A stretch of DNA of 64,000 nt from Thraustochytrium sp. TN22 (Eukaryota > Sar > Bigyra > Thraustochytrida > Thraustochytriidae). This document shows, piece by piece, positions 9,956 through 19,337 of this stretch; within the stretch, counting starts at the first letter, position 1, and each line of letters opens with the position of its first letter. The DNA lies in the NCBI GenBank assembly GCA_013306675.1, contig JABLUY010000020.1, positions 1 through 64,000 on the forward strand. Direction: 5' to 3'. A model generated the notes under the pieces. That model ran no database searches and had not been told where the DNA came from. It was given only the letters and a program-made list of their open reading frames with translations. The position numbers and the translations under genes were made by a program.

Positions 9956-11007
9956 TTACATGACAAAGCAAGCCGAGGAGGACTGCTTGCCATTTCCCCG
10001 GGCGCGCTTCGCGGCAGCCTCGCGCATCACGAAGCTGAGGTCGGCCCAGCGGTCACTCTTGCGGAAGCTGTCGAAATCCTGCTGGCGGAGGAGCTGGCGG
10101 AGCTCGAGGTCGAGCTTGTCGAACATGGTCACGGGCGGCATCTTCTTGGCGATGTGACCTCCAATTTCGTGCCGCACATAGGACTCGACGGAGACCTCCT
10201 CGTTGCCGCCGGGCTGAAGGAAGGTGAAGTAGATGGCGAATGCGCGGTCCGAAGTTTCATTCGGGTTGTCGTCCGTGATACCGTGGCGCAGACGAAAGTC
10301 TTGAATCTGCATGACGCAGCGCAGATTCTCCCCGCAGTGCTGCTTCTCAAGGTACTCGAGGAAGACAGACGCTAGGTCACGGTCCTCGATGACGTCCTCG
10401 AAGGAAAACTCGTTTTGCTGAGCCGGGTCAAAGCCGCCCTCGCGGTCGAGTAGGCTAGGTCGGTCGATGTGCACCTCCTTGAGGTATGGTTTGATTGGGT
10501 TGGCCAGCTTCGCCTTCATATCTTTGAAGTGGTCGCTATTGCGGAAGCGCGGGAAGATATCGCGCTCCACCGTGAGGCGCGGGTTCTCTGTGTAAGGCAG
10601 GAACATGGTGGCCTGATAGAGGCTCGGGGTGTCCCGCAGCTTCATCGCGTGCGTGTACTCATCCGAGGTCAGACAGATCTGCAGCGTGGCCTTTGCCTCG
10701 TCAATAAATTCGTCGAATATCTTCAAGACTTGCTCGTGCACCGTGTTGGTGCGCTCGTAGGCGACGTAGTGCTCGCGAAAGTGGAGCTCCGCCTGGATGA
10801 AGGCCAGGCTCTCCGAACTGTACTGCGAGTCCGCGTAGGCGCGCAAGAAGCTTGTGAGGACTCGAGACTTGAGGATGGTCGCCAGCTTGAGCCGCGTCGC
10901 CTCTAGCTCTGCGTTGGTTGGGTTTTCACGCGCATGGCTGTCAGTCTTCCGGGGCTGTCTAGCTAGGCTAGCGAGGTCCGCCACACCACCTCACCTGCCC
11001 GAGCCAT
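9956..11007 (-). CDS. Tandem RGS-domain protein with CaaX box (two exons proposed)
   Basis: A regulator of heterotrimeric G-protein signalling; RGS domains speed GTP hydrolysis on G-alpha. Two RGS-like bundles are visible: one begins LTSFLRAYADSQYSSESLAF, the other LASVFLEYLEKQHCGENLRC and ends FDSFRKSDRW. The last four residues, CFVM, form a CaaX box with Met at the end, predicting farnesylation and membrane attachment. The open frame has no ATG at its 5' end (it starts at a GTG). A fitting gene model is exon 1 at 11007-10995 (ATGGCTCGGGCAG), an 86-nt intron at 10994-10909 with donor GTGAGG, a CTGAC branch-like site and acceptor CAG, and exon 2 at 10908-9956. That gives 321 aa beginning MARAELEATRLKL. 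RGS identity is strong. The splice model is inference but matches donor, branch and frame. Confidence 0.85.
10909..10994 (-). other. Proposed spliceosomal intron in the RGS gene
   Basis: Donor CAG|GTGAGG, a CTGAC branch-like site about 30 nt before the end, and acceptor GCAG. Removing it joins a 13-nt first exon in frame, giving a GAG codon across the junction, to the long RGS exon that otherwise lacks an ATG. The coding logic supports it; no transcript data are available. Confidence 0.6.
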
Positions 11008-14000
11008 ACGAGCGAGCGAGCAAGCGCGCTGGAGTATCAGAACCTACCAATGGGCGTCGTTCCCAGCACGAGCGACCCCATCCTCGCGCGGGCACGCCCG
11101 CGCGCGTGCAGTCGCGCGAGCCGCGTGCAGTCGCGCGAGCCGCGTGCAGTCGTGCGAGCACTCGACCACCCTGCGCTGCACGGCGCGCCGCAGCGATTTT
11201 GCACTCCACTTCGCCTCTCTGAGCGGGAGAACCTCCGCGCCGCACGAAGACCCGGAGAGAGCCCGAAGGTGAAGGAGTCAGGACGAAAATCAGAGGTCCT
11301 GGCGCGCCTCGCAGCGAGTCCAGGCATCTCGCGGCGCCGCGGGACGGCCAGACCAGTACCGGCCCGCGCCGCGCAAGGAAAAACAAATGCAAGCAAACGG
11401 GAGGAAAGTCAAGCAAAACGTACAGCAATCACCACTTGTGGCGGATTGATTGTTGGCTCTCGTCTAAAATCCGTTCACGCCCGTTCACATACTGTTTGGT
11501 GTTCGCCGCGGGGCCTCCGGCACCGCACTGGCACTGCAGCGCACTCATTGGGCAGACAGACAGTCTGCCTTTCAACTTCGCTAACGCCGGGAGCAACGCC
11601 AATGGACGCAACGCCCGCGCACCCGGGTGTGCAAAAGTAAACACTGTTGATGTGACACATGCCTCAGGCTGGGCCGAGGCGGGCCGAGCCGCTGAGTGCG
11701 TCCGTGCCACCGTGGCCGATGCCGAGTCGTGCAGTGGGGTGTTGCTCTGGCCTGAGTGAGTGCAGCGAGTGGTGACGATGGTCGGCGCCGCGCTTGCACT
11801 GGCCCCACACGTAGAGGGCCGGCCGGCAGTACTGGGCCGCCGGGCCGAGCTGAGCGCCCGGGCCGCCGACCGGTCTCTGGCGCGCGCTGACCGTGGCTTG
11901 GCCCCTGCACTGCAAAGCGGCGCAGTGAGGTAAGTAGACATGGATACTGGTACTCTCTCTTTCTCCAAGTAACGTTAACTAGGCCAAGTTCTCCTCAAGC
12001 GTGCGTGCTCTGATGAGATGATCAGCCACCACTGCTGGCCTTATCGTTGTCGTCGATCAGCCGCCAACCTCGGCGGCGGCGGCGGCGGCGGCCCGGCACG
12101 TTCGCTTGCCGTGCTTTCAAGCTGTCGGACAAGCGCCTTCCGACGGACCTTGCGCCACCGTCGACATGGACCCAAATGGCTCTGCACGCCAGACGACGTC
12201 GCGACTCGCGATCCAGAGGGAGGTCCGCTGGGAGCGTGCGACCATTGCGCCAAGATCAACTTCAAGTTCAGATGCAGGACCACCAAGCTCGGGCTTGCTC
12301 GCTTAAACTCGCTAGGTTGACTCGAAGCCGGGTGCATGCACCCGCCAGCCAGCTGGCCCGCCACCGGCTGGTTGGCCCGGCGCCAACTGCCGCCCGAGCC
12401 TCTGCGCCTCCTTACCAGGCTCAGGCTGCTGCCCGCCCTCCAGCGTCGCATTGACGCTGTCGCTGACTGCTGCAGCCTGGCCTGCCTGGTAGTACTGCCT
12501 CCGAGTCCAACTTTACAGCTTCGGCCAAGCAAAAGAGTTACCAGCTCAATGTCATCGCCGGCGAGGCCCGGCGAGGGTCAAAACGTCGTCCAAGGATCAT
12601 TCCGGGCTGCTGCCAGTGCCGCCCGCACACCACAGCTCTGCGCAGGGCCAGCACTGCAGTCGCGACCGTGGCCGCCGCCCGCGCACCTTGTCTTGCTGTT
12701 GCTGCCGCTTGGCGCTTGCGCCGCCCCACCCACTGCCAGTGGCAGATTGCCCAGTGGCAGGCTCCAGGTCGCGCCTGGCCGGCCGGGCTCGGCTCCGCTG
12801 CCAGCGGCTGGCCGCGGCCGCTCGACAGCCTGCAGGACAGAGCGCTCGCTTTGAGTGAGCCTCAGATCAGCCTTTGCCTGGCCAAACAAAGAAAGCTCGC
12901 GCGCGTCATCACCGCCAGCGCGAGATCCGCGCGACGATAGGACGGACGGCCGCGGGTCCCCGCGTTCCCGCGCGGGCGCGCCGCCTGCCTGCTGTTAGCC
13001 TGTTAGCAAGCACTGGCAGGCTGGTCCGCTCGGGATGACGTCAAGATTTGCGCAAAGCATTGCGAGCGGCGCCGACGGGCGCGCCGGCCGCCCCGCATGT
13101 CCCAGCCAGAAAGCGGCCTGCCCGGCCGGGCCCGCCGCGGCGGCTCGGGCTGGCCGCGTATGCTACCGCCGGCACAGCGCGTCCGCGCCTCGAGTGCCGT
13201 GGACTAACTGTCATGAAGATTTTTTCCGGCCTAACCACTGCTCCGGCCCGGGCCCGGCCCGGGTCGAGTCGGAGTCCAAGTCCAAGGCCCGACCATGATT
13301 AACTCATCGATCGATTTGATCAGAGCGGAGCGGCGCTCGCTCTCGCTCTGGCCGCCAGCGGAGACCCAGGCTGGCCGCGCACGCGAGCGGTAAGCCACTA
13401 GCTAGCTAGTTCGAGAGCGGGTCAGTCAAACCGCCTTTTCTTGTCCTCGCAGCCTGCCTGCCTGGCGCTGCAGGCTTGCGGCCGCAGGCGACGACGGAAT
13501 CGAGCCGAGGCTGGCGGCAGCGGGCGTGGACGTGCGGGCCGCGACACGAGGTGAGGCGAGGGGAGGCGAGGGGTCCCGACGGCCTGCTCAATCAGCCTGC
13601 TGCGCCGCGACGTGAGCGGCAAGACAAGGTGGCTTCCTTGCGTCTACTACCAACCAGCGCGAGCAAGCAAAGCAGGCCAGCAACCACTGCGGCAAGGACT
13701 CCGAGTCGGCGGAAGCGCGCTCGGCGTCGTGGCGGCCTGGCTGCCACTGCAGGCGTGAGAGCGCGGCGCGGCAAGCACGCACGCACTCCACTCACGCGCC
13801 CGCATCGTGGATCGGGAGCGTTGCGGGCGGGCTGCGCAGGCTTGCTTGCTGTCATCTCAGAGGCTTTGCGTCAGGCTTGCTCGCTTGCTGCCGCTGCGCT
13901 CTATCGTTCTTTGCTTCTTTCCTACTTTCCTCGCCCGTCCCAGCGCGCCCACGGCACGCCACGGCGGGCCTCGCCTCCGACGAGACGAAACCCGCTCGAG

Positions 14001-14446
14001 CCTGCCGCAGGCCAGGCAGGTCTTCGCACCCGGCCGCGCGCCCGCCCGCCCGCCCATTCCATTCGCTCCGCCAAACCAAACTTGCCCGCGGCCTGCCCGC
14101 CTGCCTCCTTCCTCCCGTACGCCGCCTCCGCCTCGCGCTGCGCGGACCTGCGCAGCCCGCCCCGCGCGCCGCCCCGGCAGCCAGCCGTACAGCCCGGCCG
14201 GCCTCGCCGCCGCTCGCCCTCGCCGCCGCCGGCCGCGCGGCCGCGCCGCCCGCCGCCGCGCGAGCCGCGCTGCCGCGCGCGCCGCCGCCGCCGCCGCGCC
14301 CGCCGCGCCGCGCCGCGCGGAGACGAGGAGCGGCAAGGCCGGAAGGTCGAGGGCAACCACCTAGTAGCTAGGCGAGGGCGGCGGAGAGGCGGAGAGAGGA
14401 GGGAGGGCGGCAGAGCTGGTCGGCGGCGCGGCGGCGGACTGCGCGC
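11008..14446. other. Gene-poor 3.4-kb interval
   Basis: Open frames here are low-complexity Ala/Arg/Pro translations with no domain, no codon-position pattern I can see and overlapping frames on both strands. I call no gene. Visible contents are three copies of a 19-bp tandem repeat at 11103-11159, CGG runs near 12071-12091, AGCTAGCTAG motifs near 13399-13410, and the CpG-rich leader of the downstream gene from about 13900. No tRNA-like TpsiC box was found by eye. Confidence 0.5.
11103..11159. repeat. 19-bp tandem repeat, three copies
   Basis: Units at 11103-11121, 11122-11140 and 11141-11159, beginning CGCGTGCAGTCG. Copies 1 and 2 are identical; copy 3 has one difference. The array lies just upstream of the RGS gene on the side of its promoter. 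Confidence 0.9.
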
Positions 14447-16468
14447 ATGAAGCGCGCGCGCGACGCGGGCATGGGCGGCAGCGGCGCGGCGGCGCGCGTG
14501 GCGCGGCTGGTGGCGGGGTTCCCGCGGCGCGGGCGCTGGGTGCGGCTGGGCGCGCTGCGGCCGGCCGGCGAGATGGTGGCGGGCGCGGACTGGGAGCGCG
14601 CCGTGGCGCTCGTGCGCGGCGCCGCAGGGAGCGCCGGCGCCGCGGGCTTCTTCATGGACGCCAAGGAGGTCGGCCAGGACTGCGTGCTGCTCACGCCGCA
14701 CGACGCGCACGCTGCCGCGGACGCGCAGCCAGCAGGCGCCGGCGAGGCCTTGGCGCACGCAGGGGCTAACGTCGGTCCGGCACCGCATGGACAGGGCCAG
14801 GCAGGCCAGCCGGGCCCGGCCGGGCCCGCAGCGGGCAGCGCGGCCGGCGCCCTGGTCGTGCTGCGCAGCTTCGGGGGCAAGGGCGGCGAGAGCGACCTCT
14901 CGGCCGCGGCGGAGGGAACGCTGTTCTACGCGACGGCCTCCTGGTCCGAGTCCCAGCACGAGGCCATGATGGCCAAGCTCGACGCGCCTGACTTCGAGGC
15001 CAAGCTGGCCGGCGACGAGGACGTGCGCCGCGCCGTGGCCGAATTCAGCAGCATGCTGGCCGCGGCCTGCTCGGCCGCAGTTCTGGAGGACATGGCCTGC
15101 CAGCCCGTGGAGGGCTGGGTGGGCCTCCTCGACGACGAGCACCGCGAGCTCGTCTTTCTGCGCATGAACAAACTGCTGGAGCTGCCTCGCGGCGAGGCCT
15201 TCCAGGACGTCAGCGTCGTGGTCAACCTCGACTTGCGCTCCGTCGAGCTGCGCCGCTTCGGCCGCAAGGTGGAGCCGCCTCCCAGCATGGCGCGCGAGGT
15301 GCGCACGCGCGAGGATCTCGTGGAGGTGCTCAGTCGCACCGACCAGCTCATGATTTGCAACGGTGACGCCTTTTCACACCCGCTCTACGCAACCAAAAAG
15401 GCCGAGACCTTTGAAGAGATGTCCGCGGAGCACCAGAACAAGCTGCGCGACCTCACCTGCGGCCAGCGCTTCGTCGTGGGCGGCGGCTTCACGGGCAACA
15501 CCGTCTCCCGCGCCGTCGAGATGGGCATCAACCCGGATACACGCGCCAGCGGCCATCTCGTGCGCTCGCGCAATTGCCAGCTCGCCTTTGAGCCCGGCTC
15601 CAAGCGCGCGCGCCGCTGCGGGCCCTGCCAGAAGATGCTGAAGAAGCTCTCGGTCGACGAGAAGTCGCTCTCCGAGACGGCCAGCTCAGGCAAGGTCAGC
15701 AAGTTTACGCCGGTCAACTCCATGTCGCGCTCAGAGCTCAAGATGCGCGTCCTCGAACTTTCCGGAGAGAAAAAAGTCATGCAGCGCAAGCGACCCAAGT
15801 ACGGCAACAACTCCAACCCCGATGTGTCTATACACATGGGTGGCCACGACGACGACGATGACGGAGTCAACGGCAACCCCGGTGATGATGACGGCTCCAA
15901 GTCGCACATGGGCCCGGCTGAACCGCTGCATCTTGCCGCCGCCGCGCAGGCAGCCCACGACAACCTCGCAAGTCATCACCACCCCACCCTACACGCGCAG
16001 CACTCTATGCATCACCACGCGCCGCCGCCGCCCCAGCAGCAGCAGCAACAGCAACAGCAACAACAACCACAGCAGCACCATGCTCCGCTACATCACCAGG
16101 AGCACCACCCGCAGATGCATGTGCTGCAACACTCGCTCCACCACGGCTCCAACTCGCACGAACACATGCAGCCCGCCGAGCACGCCTTACCTCCTCAGCT
16201 TCTCGAGCGCTACCCGCACTCGCATCTCGATTTGGTGCAGCAACAGCGCCAGCAGTCGCAGTCGCGGCAGCTTGGCCTCGGTGCCGGTGGGGGGTCCGCC
16301 GGCGCCTTGGCGGCCGTCGACGCATCCATGAGCGCAGCCTCACAGCAGGCTCGCGATGTACATCACCAAAATCACCAGCAGCAGCAGCAGGGCCGCCGCC
16401 GTGTGCATCAGCAGGAACAGGAGCGCCGCCAACAGATGCGCCGCGATCCATCCCAGGGCTACATGTAG
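14447..16468 (+). CDS. Q/H-rich protein with a transposon-type Cys motif
   Basis: A 673-aa protein of unknown function. The N-terminal 300 residues are globular-looking and unmatched by me. At about residues 365-400 there is a basic Cys cluster: GHLVRSRNCQLAF, then RRCGPCQKMLKKL. About 40 residues later comes SMSRSELKMRVLELSGEKK. This order (RSxxC, RCxxC, then a charged helix) resembles the stretch that precedes the catalytic core of THAP9/Kolobok-like transposon proteins. Here no THAP domain or DDE core follows. Instead there is an acidic DDDDD patch and a C-terminal third rich in His and Gln, including a polyQ run. The composition suggests a nuclear, perhaps transcription-linked protein; that is inference. 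Start chosen at the first ATG after a long GC-rich leader; a second ATG follows at codon 10. Confidence 0.75.
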   Translation: MKRARDAGMGGSGAAARVARLVAGFPRRGRWVRLGALRPAGEMVAGADWERAVALVRGAAGSAGAAGFFMDAKEVGQDCVLLTPHDAHAAADAQPAGAGEALAHAGANVGPAPHGQGQAGQPGPAGPAAGSAAGALVVLRSFGGKGGESDLSAAAEGTLFYATASWSESQHEAMMAKLDAPDFEAKLAGDEDVRRAVAEFSSMLAAACSAAVLEDMACQPVEGWVGLLDDEHRELVFLRMNKLLELPRGEAFQDVSVVVNLDLRSVELRRFGRKVEPPPSMAREVRTREDLVEVLSRTDQLMICNGDAFSHPLYATKKAETFEEMSAEHQNKLRDLTCGQRFVVGGGFTGNTVSRAVEMGINPDTRASGHLVRSRNCQLAFEPGSKRARRCGPCQKMLKKLSVDEKSLSETASSGKVSKFTPVNSMSRSELKMRVLELSGEKKVMQRKRPKYGNNSNPDVSIHMGGHDDDDDGVNGNPGDDDGSKSHMGPAEPLHLAAAAQAAHDNLASHHHPTLHAQHSMHHHAPPPPQQQQQQQQQQQPQQHHAPLHHQEHHPQMHVLQHSLHHGSNSHEHMQPAEHALPPQLLERYPHSHLDLVQQQRQQSQSRQLGLGAGGGSAGALAAVDASMSAASQQARDVHHQNHQQQQQGRRRVHQQEQERRQQMRRDPSQGYM

Positions 16469-17011
16469 TAGTTCTGTGCCACGGAAGAGCTGGGCCCATC
16501 CATGGAAGCGTCGTGCACGCGTTTGTCGTGGCGCGCACGACCTTGGGCGGCCTGTCATGCCATTGTGTCTGTGTCAAAACTCGGAAACAGCAGCAACAGC
16601 TAGTTACTTCATCGACAACGAACGAAACATTGCATTTTGACCTTGAGAAGACTTTCATGCCGTTTGCCTGCGTAGAAGTTTCGGAAACAACAGCATCATC
16701 ATCATCATCATCATCAACAACAACAACAACAACCAACGAATCATTGCACATGTGCCTTTTCCAAAATCACGCTGGGACAGGATCGACGGGTTGGTCAAGG
16801 AGAAGCCACGCGCCTCGGCTTTTGGACGAGCGCTCACGATGCCATCTCATGCTGGCCAAGGTCGCTCCCAGGCAGCCTGCGCACGACACCGCGCACGACA
16901 CCGCGCTCGACACCGCGCACGGCACGACACTGTGTTAAGTTAAAAACATCTCTTCCTACGTGACCATCCCATCATATTCAAAGCTTGACCGAGGTGACCA
17001 TCCCATCATAT
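16469..17011. other. Repeat-bearing gap between convergent genes
   Basis: No gene is seen in these 543 bp. They contain a degenerate duplication (each half has TCGGAAACA...CAGCA...CGAA...CATTGCA, near 16577-16633 and 16679-16748), an ATC then AAC trinucleotide run at about 16693-16733, and four near-copies of a 12-bp GCGCACGACACC unit at about 16878-16922. The 34-bp duplication listed separately begins at 16960. Confidence 0.6.
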
Positions 17012-17027
17012 TCAAAGCTTGGCCGAG
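16960..17027. repeat. 34-bp tandem duplication spanning the stop codon of the isomerase gene
   Basis: Copy 1 is 16960-16993 and copy 2 is 16994-17027, beginning GTGACCATCCCATC, with a single mismatch (16988 versus 17022). The right copy contains the last codons (AKL) and stop of the enoyl-CoA isomerase gene. The left copy would read SVKL-stop in the matching frame but lies downstream of the real stop. Confidence 0.95.
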
Positions 17028-17761
17028 GCAGGAAAGGCGCCAGGGCCCTGGAGCGCCTCGACGGCGTCGCAGTAGAGGTCGCGCTTGAGCCAGGCCAAGA
17101 CCTTGGACTTGGCCTTGGGCGCGGCCTGCTCAGCGATTGCCATGGCCTTCTGCAAAAAGTCGGCAGTGGACCCGGTGGCGTTGACCATGCCGTTCTCAAG
17201 CATCTCGGGCGCCGTGAAGCGGTGGCCCTCCAGCATCATCTTGGAGGCAAGCTGGCGCGAGATCTTCTCCTTCACGAGGGCGTTGAAGCCGGGGGTCATG
17301 CGGGGCTTGCCCGGCATGTCAACCTCCGGCATGCAGACGAAGCCACGATCAGTGTTCATGACGCGATAGTCGCAGGCAAGCGCGAGCTGGCAGCCGGCGC
17401 CAAAGGCATGGCCGTTAATGGCCGCCACCGTGGGCACCTCGAAGGTGAGCACGCGGCACAGCAACAGCTGCACCTTTTCCAGATAGTCGAGGCGCTCCCG
17501 GTCGGTGCTGGCATTGGCAGTGAGCCAGTCAAGGTCCAGTCCGTTCGAGAAGAGCTTGCCCTCGGACGTGAAGACGAGCGCGCAGGGCCCGTTCGGGTCG
17601 CGCTTCGCCGCAACCTCGTCCAGCGCCGCGTGCACGTCGTCCATGAAAGTCGGGTTGAACCTGTTCTCGTAGAACCGCTTCGCGCCCTCCCCGGTCGCGC
17701 CGGACCGCATCGTCAGCACAAAGACCTCGCCCTCGCGCCGCAGCTCCACCACCGGCGCCAT
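17012..17761 (-). CDS. Peroxisomal enoyl-CoA isomerase/hydratase (ECI-like)
   Basis: A 249-aa crotonase-fold enzyme from a clear ATG. The family signature is visible: the oxyanion-hole stretch SNGLDLDWL, then AAINGHAFGAGCQLALACDYRVM, read here as two shorter blocks AAINGHAFGAGCQ and ALACDYRVM, and CMPEVDMPGKP with the likely catalytic Glu. The overall layout resembles plant and fungal delta3,delta2-enoyl-CoA isomerases, which move a double bond so that unsaturated fatty acids can enter beta-oxidation. The protein ends in AKL, a PTS1-type peroxisome targeting tail, which fits that role. No mitochondrial presequence is visible. The stop codon lies inside a 34-bp tandem duplication. Isomerase versus hydratase cannot be settled by eye. 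Confidence 0.88.
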   Translation of the reverse strand: MAPVVELRREGEVFVLTMRSGATGEGAKRFYENRFNPTFMDDVHAALDEVAAKRDPNGPCALVFTSEGKLFSNGLDLDWLTANASTDRERLDYLEKVQLLLCRVLTFEVPTVAAINGHAFGAGCQLALACDYRVMNTDRGFVCMPEVDMPGKPRMTPGFNALVKEKISRQLASKMMLEGHRFTAPEMLENGMVNATGSTADFLQKAMAIAEQAAPKAKSKVLAWLKRDLYCDAVEALQGPGAFPASAKL

Positions 17762-17822
17762 CTCGCCACGAAAAAGACGACCTCCGACAAGACGCTACGA
17801 ACAACAACGGCGGCGGCGGCGG

Positions 17823-17873
<51 letters not shown>

Positions 17874-18210
17874 AGCGACCTGACGAGCGAGCAGCAAACG
17901 CCGAACGCGGGCGAGCGGGTGGCGCGGCCGGGCAGCGGCGGCAGGGGCGGCGGCGGCGGGGGCGAGGGCAAGGGCGAGGGAGGCGGGCTGCGCGCGCTCG
18001 TGCTCTGCCGGCGGAGGCAGCGGGTCGCCGGGCCGCCCCCTTGGGGCGGACTCGCGTCGCTCTAGCGCAGCAAGTGTGGCGGACCGCCGCGGGGCAGCTG
18101 AGAGGCGGGCACACGCTTCCTCGCTCGCTCACCCGCTCGCTCGCTCGCTCGCTCGGGTCACGGTTGGCCCGCCACTGCACTGGCGGCTCGCCTGCCTGCG
18201 GTTCGCGAGC
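17762..18210. promoter_or_regulatory. Putative bidirectional promoter (isomerase / Mpv17-like genes)
   Basis: A 449-bp divergent interval. It contains a GAC trinucleotide tract (about 17824-17873) close to the isomerase start and a GCTC/CTCG tetranucleotide tract at 18119-18156 close to the Mpv17-like start. No TATA box is obvious. Confidence 0.45.
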
Positions 18211-18780
18211 ATGGCGCTCGTGCGGCGCGCCTTCGCGGCGTACGACGGCTGGCTGCGGCGGCGGCCGGTGCTGGTCAAGTGCGTGACCTCGGGCTGCATC
18301 GCGGGCGCCGGCGACCTGGCGGCACAGACGCTTGTGGAGCGCCAGGAACGCGTCGACCTGGGCCGCTTCGCGCGCTTCCTGGCGCTCGGTGGCCTACTTA
18401 CGGGCCCCACGCTGCACGTCTGGTATGGCCTTCTCGGCACGCGCATCGCGGGCGTCTCCATGGCCGCCACCGCCAAGCGCGTGCTACTTGACCAGCTCGT
18501 CTTCACGCCCGCCTTTTTGCCCGTCTTCATGCTCTCCGTTGGCGCGCTTGAGAGCAAGCCGTGGCGAGACAATCTCGCTGCCGTGCGCTCCATCTGGGCG
18601 CCCACCGTCGTCATGAACTGGGCCTGGTGGACGCCTGTGCAGATTGTGAACTTTGGCTTTGTGCCTGGCCCTTACCAGGTGCTCGTGTCCAATTGCGCAG
18701 GCGTGGTTTGGAGCTCCTACCTCTCGTACACCAACCACCGTGTACGCGACGTTCGCGCTGACGAGGAACGCAAGCAGTGA
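18211..18780 (+). CDS. Mpv17/PMP22-family membrane protein
   Basis: A 189-aa integral membrane protein of the Mpv17/PMP22/Sym1 family, which sits in inner mitochondrial or peroxisomal membranes and is linked to small-solute permeability. Family features are the N-terminal YDGWLRRRPVLVKCVTSGCI with GAGDLAAQ, a middle LTGPTLHVWYGLL and LDQLVFTPAFLPVF. The C-terminal signature block contains IWAPTVVMNWAWWTPVQIVNF, seen as WAPTVVMNWAWW then PVQIVNF, and YLSYTNHR. About four membrane helices are apparent. The start is placed at the ATG before ALVRRAF, matching the usual family length of 170-200 aa; the frame is open further upstream. Mitochondrial versus peroxisomal location cannot be decided here. 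Confidence 0.92.
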   Translation: MALVRRAFAAYDGWLRRRPVLVKCVTSGCIAGAGDLAAQTLVERQERVDLGRFARFLALGGLLTGPTLHVWYGLLGTRIAGVSMAATAKRVLLDQLVFTPAFLPVFMLSVGALESKPWRDNLAAVRSIWAPTVVMNWAWWTPVQIVNFGFVPGPYQVLVSNCAGVVWSSYLSYTNHRVRDVRADEERKQ

Positions 18781-18872
18781 TGAGAATGCGTGGTGCTGCC
18801 GTCTGACGTGACATGACCACCATGAACCAATGGACAAGGGAGGTATCGGCGTGGGCATTGGAGAAGAGGCGC

Positions 18873-18932
18873 TCTCGCACTCGTGTGACCCACATCTATT
18901 TGTCTCGCACTCGTGTGACCCACATCTATTTG
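18873..18932. repeat. Exact 30-bp tandem duplication
   Basis: Copies at 18873-18902 and 18903-18932 are identical, beginning TCTCGCACTCGTGTGACC. They lie about 90 bp after the stop of the Mpv17-like gene, in its likely 3' region. Perfect identity suggests a recent duplication. Confidence 0.95.
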
Positions 18933-19091
18933 GCTGGGAGCCAGGCGTGCGCTGCACTCACGCCGCGTTGTCCCGCGCTGTGCACCGAATGTATAGGTTT
19001 GCCTCTTGGAGAGAGCAGACCTGCTCTGCATGCCGCTACATAGGATGTGCTTGGTACCAACTCTTAGCTCCAGCTAGCTAGCTAGCTAGAG

Positions 19092-19120
19092 AGACGCACA
19101 CGCAAGGAGGTGCGTCTTTT
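19092..19120 (+). other. Short hairpin followed by a T-tract
   Basis: An 8-bp stem (AGACGCAC at 19092-19099 pairing with GTGCGTCT at 19110-19117) with a 10-nt loop runs into TTTTT. It resembles the 3' end of a small Pol III transcript or a chance fold. No A/B box or tRNA body is visible upstream. Confidence 0.3.
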
Positions 19121-19330
19121 TGTGAGGCACGAACACCACACAAAGCAATAGCGGAAGTGAGGAGGCGAGGATGGATGCGTCTCCCTTCAAAACAATTATG
19201 GGGTATTCCATTCACGTTGGTTTTGCTGGATGAATGCCCTGCCCTTTTCGGCTCCATGTACGTGGTGGGTGAAGGACACCGAGACAGCGCATTGACCACG
19301 GTTAGCTACTAGCTAGGTTAGGTTAGATAT

Positions 19331-19337
19331 CCCAATC
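19331..19337 (+). repeat. Left terminal inverted repeat of the transposon
   Basis: CCCAATC, matched in inverse at 21661-21667, with ATAT immediately outside on both sides. Pairing beyond 7 bp inside the element is not convincing. Confidence 0.6.

Larger units (their letters stand above)
18781..19326. other. Intergenic gap with tandem repeat and T-tailed hairpin
   Basis: No gene is seen between the Mpv17-like gene and the transposon. It holds the 30-bp tandem repeat (18873-18932), an AGCTAGCTAGCTAGCTAG run ending near 19088, and a hairpin with T-tract (19092-19120), each listed separately. Confidence 0.55.

Noticed and set aside
11429-11968. 179-codon minus-strand open frame
   Set aside because: No recognisable fold, Ser/Ala/Arg bias and no homology pattern; treated as chance.
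13476-14450. 324-codon plus-strand open frame before the Q/H-rich gene
   Set aside because: Arg/Pro/Ala simple composition, no ATG-led domain, and competing frames on both strands.
19326-19337. LTR-type element at 19.3-21.7 kb
   Set aside because: There are no long terminal direct repeats, reverse transcriptase or integrase. Short inverted ends and a 4-bp duplication fit a cut-and-paste DNA transposon.
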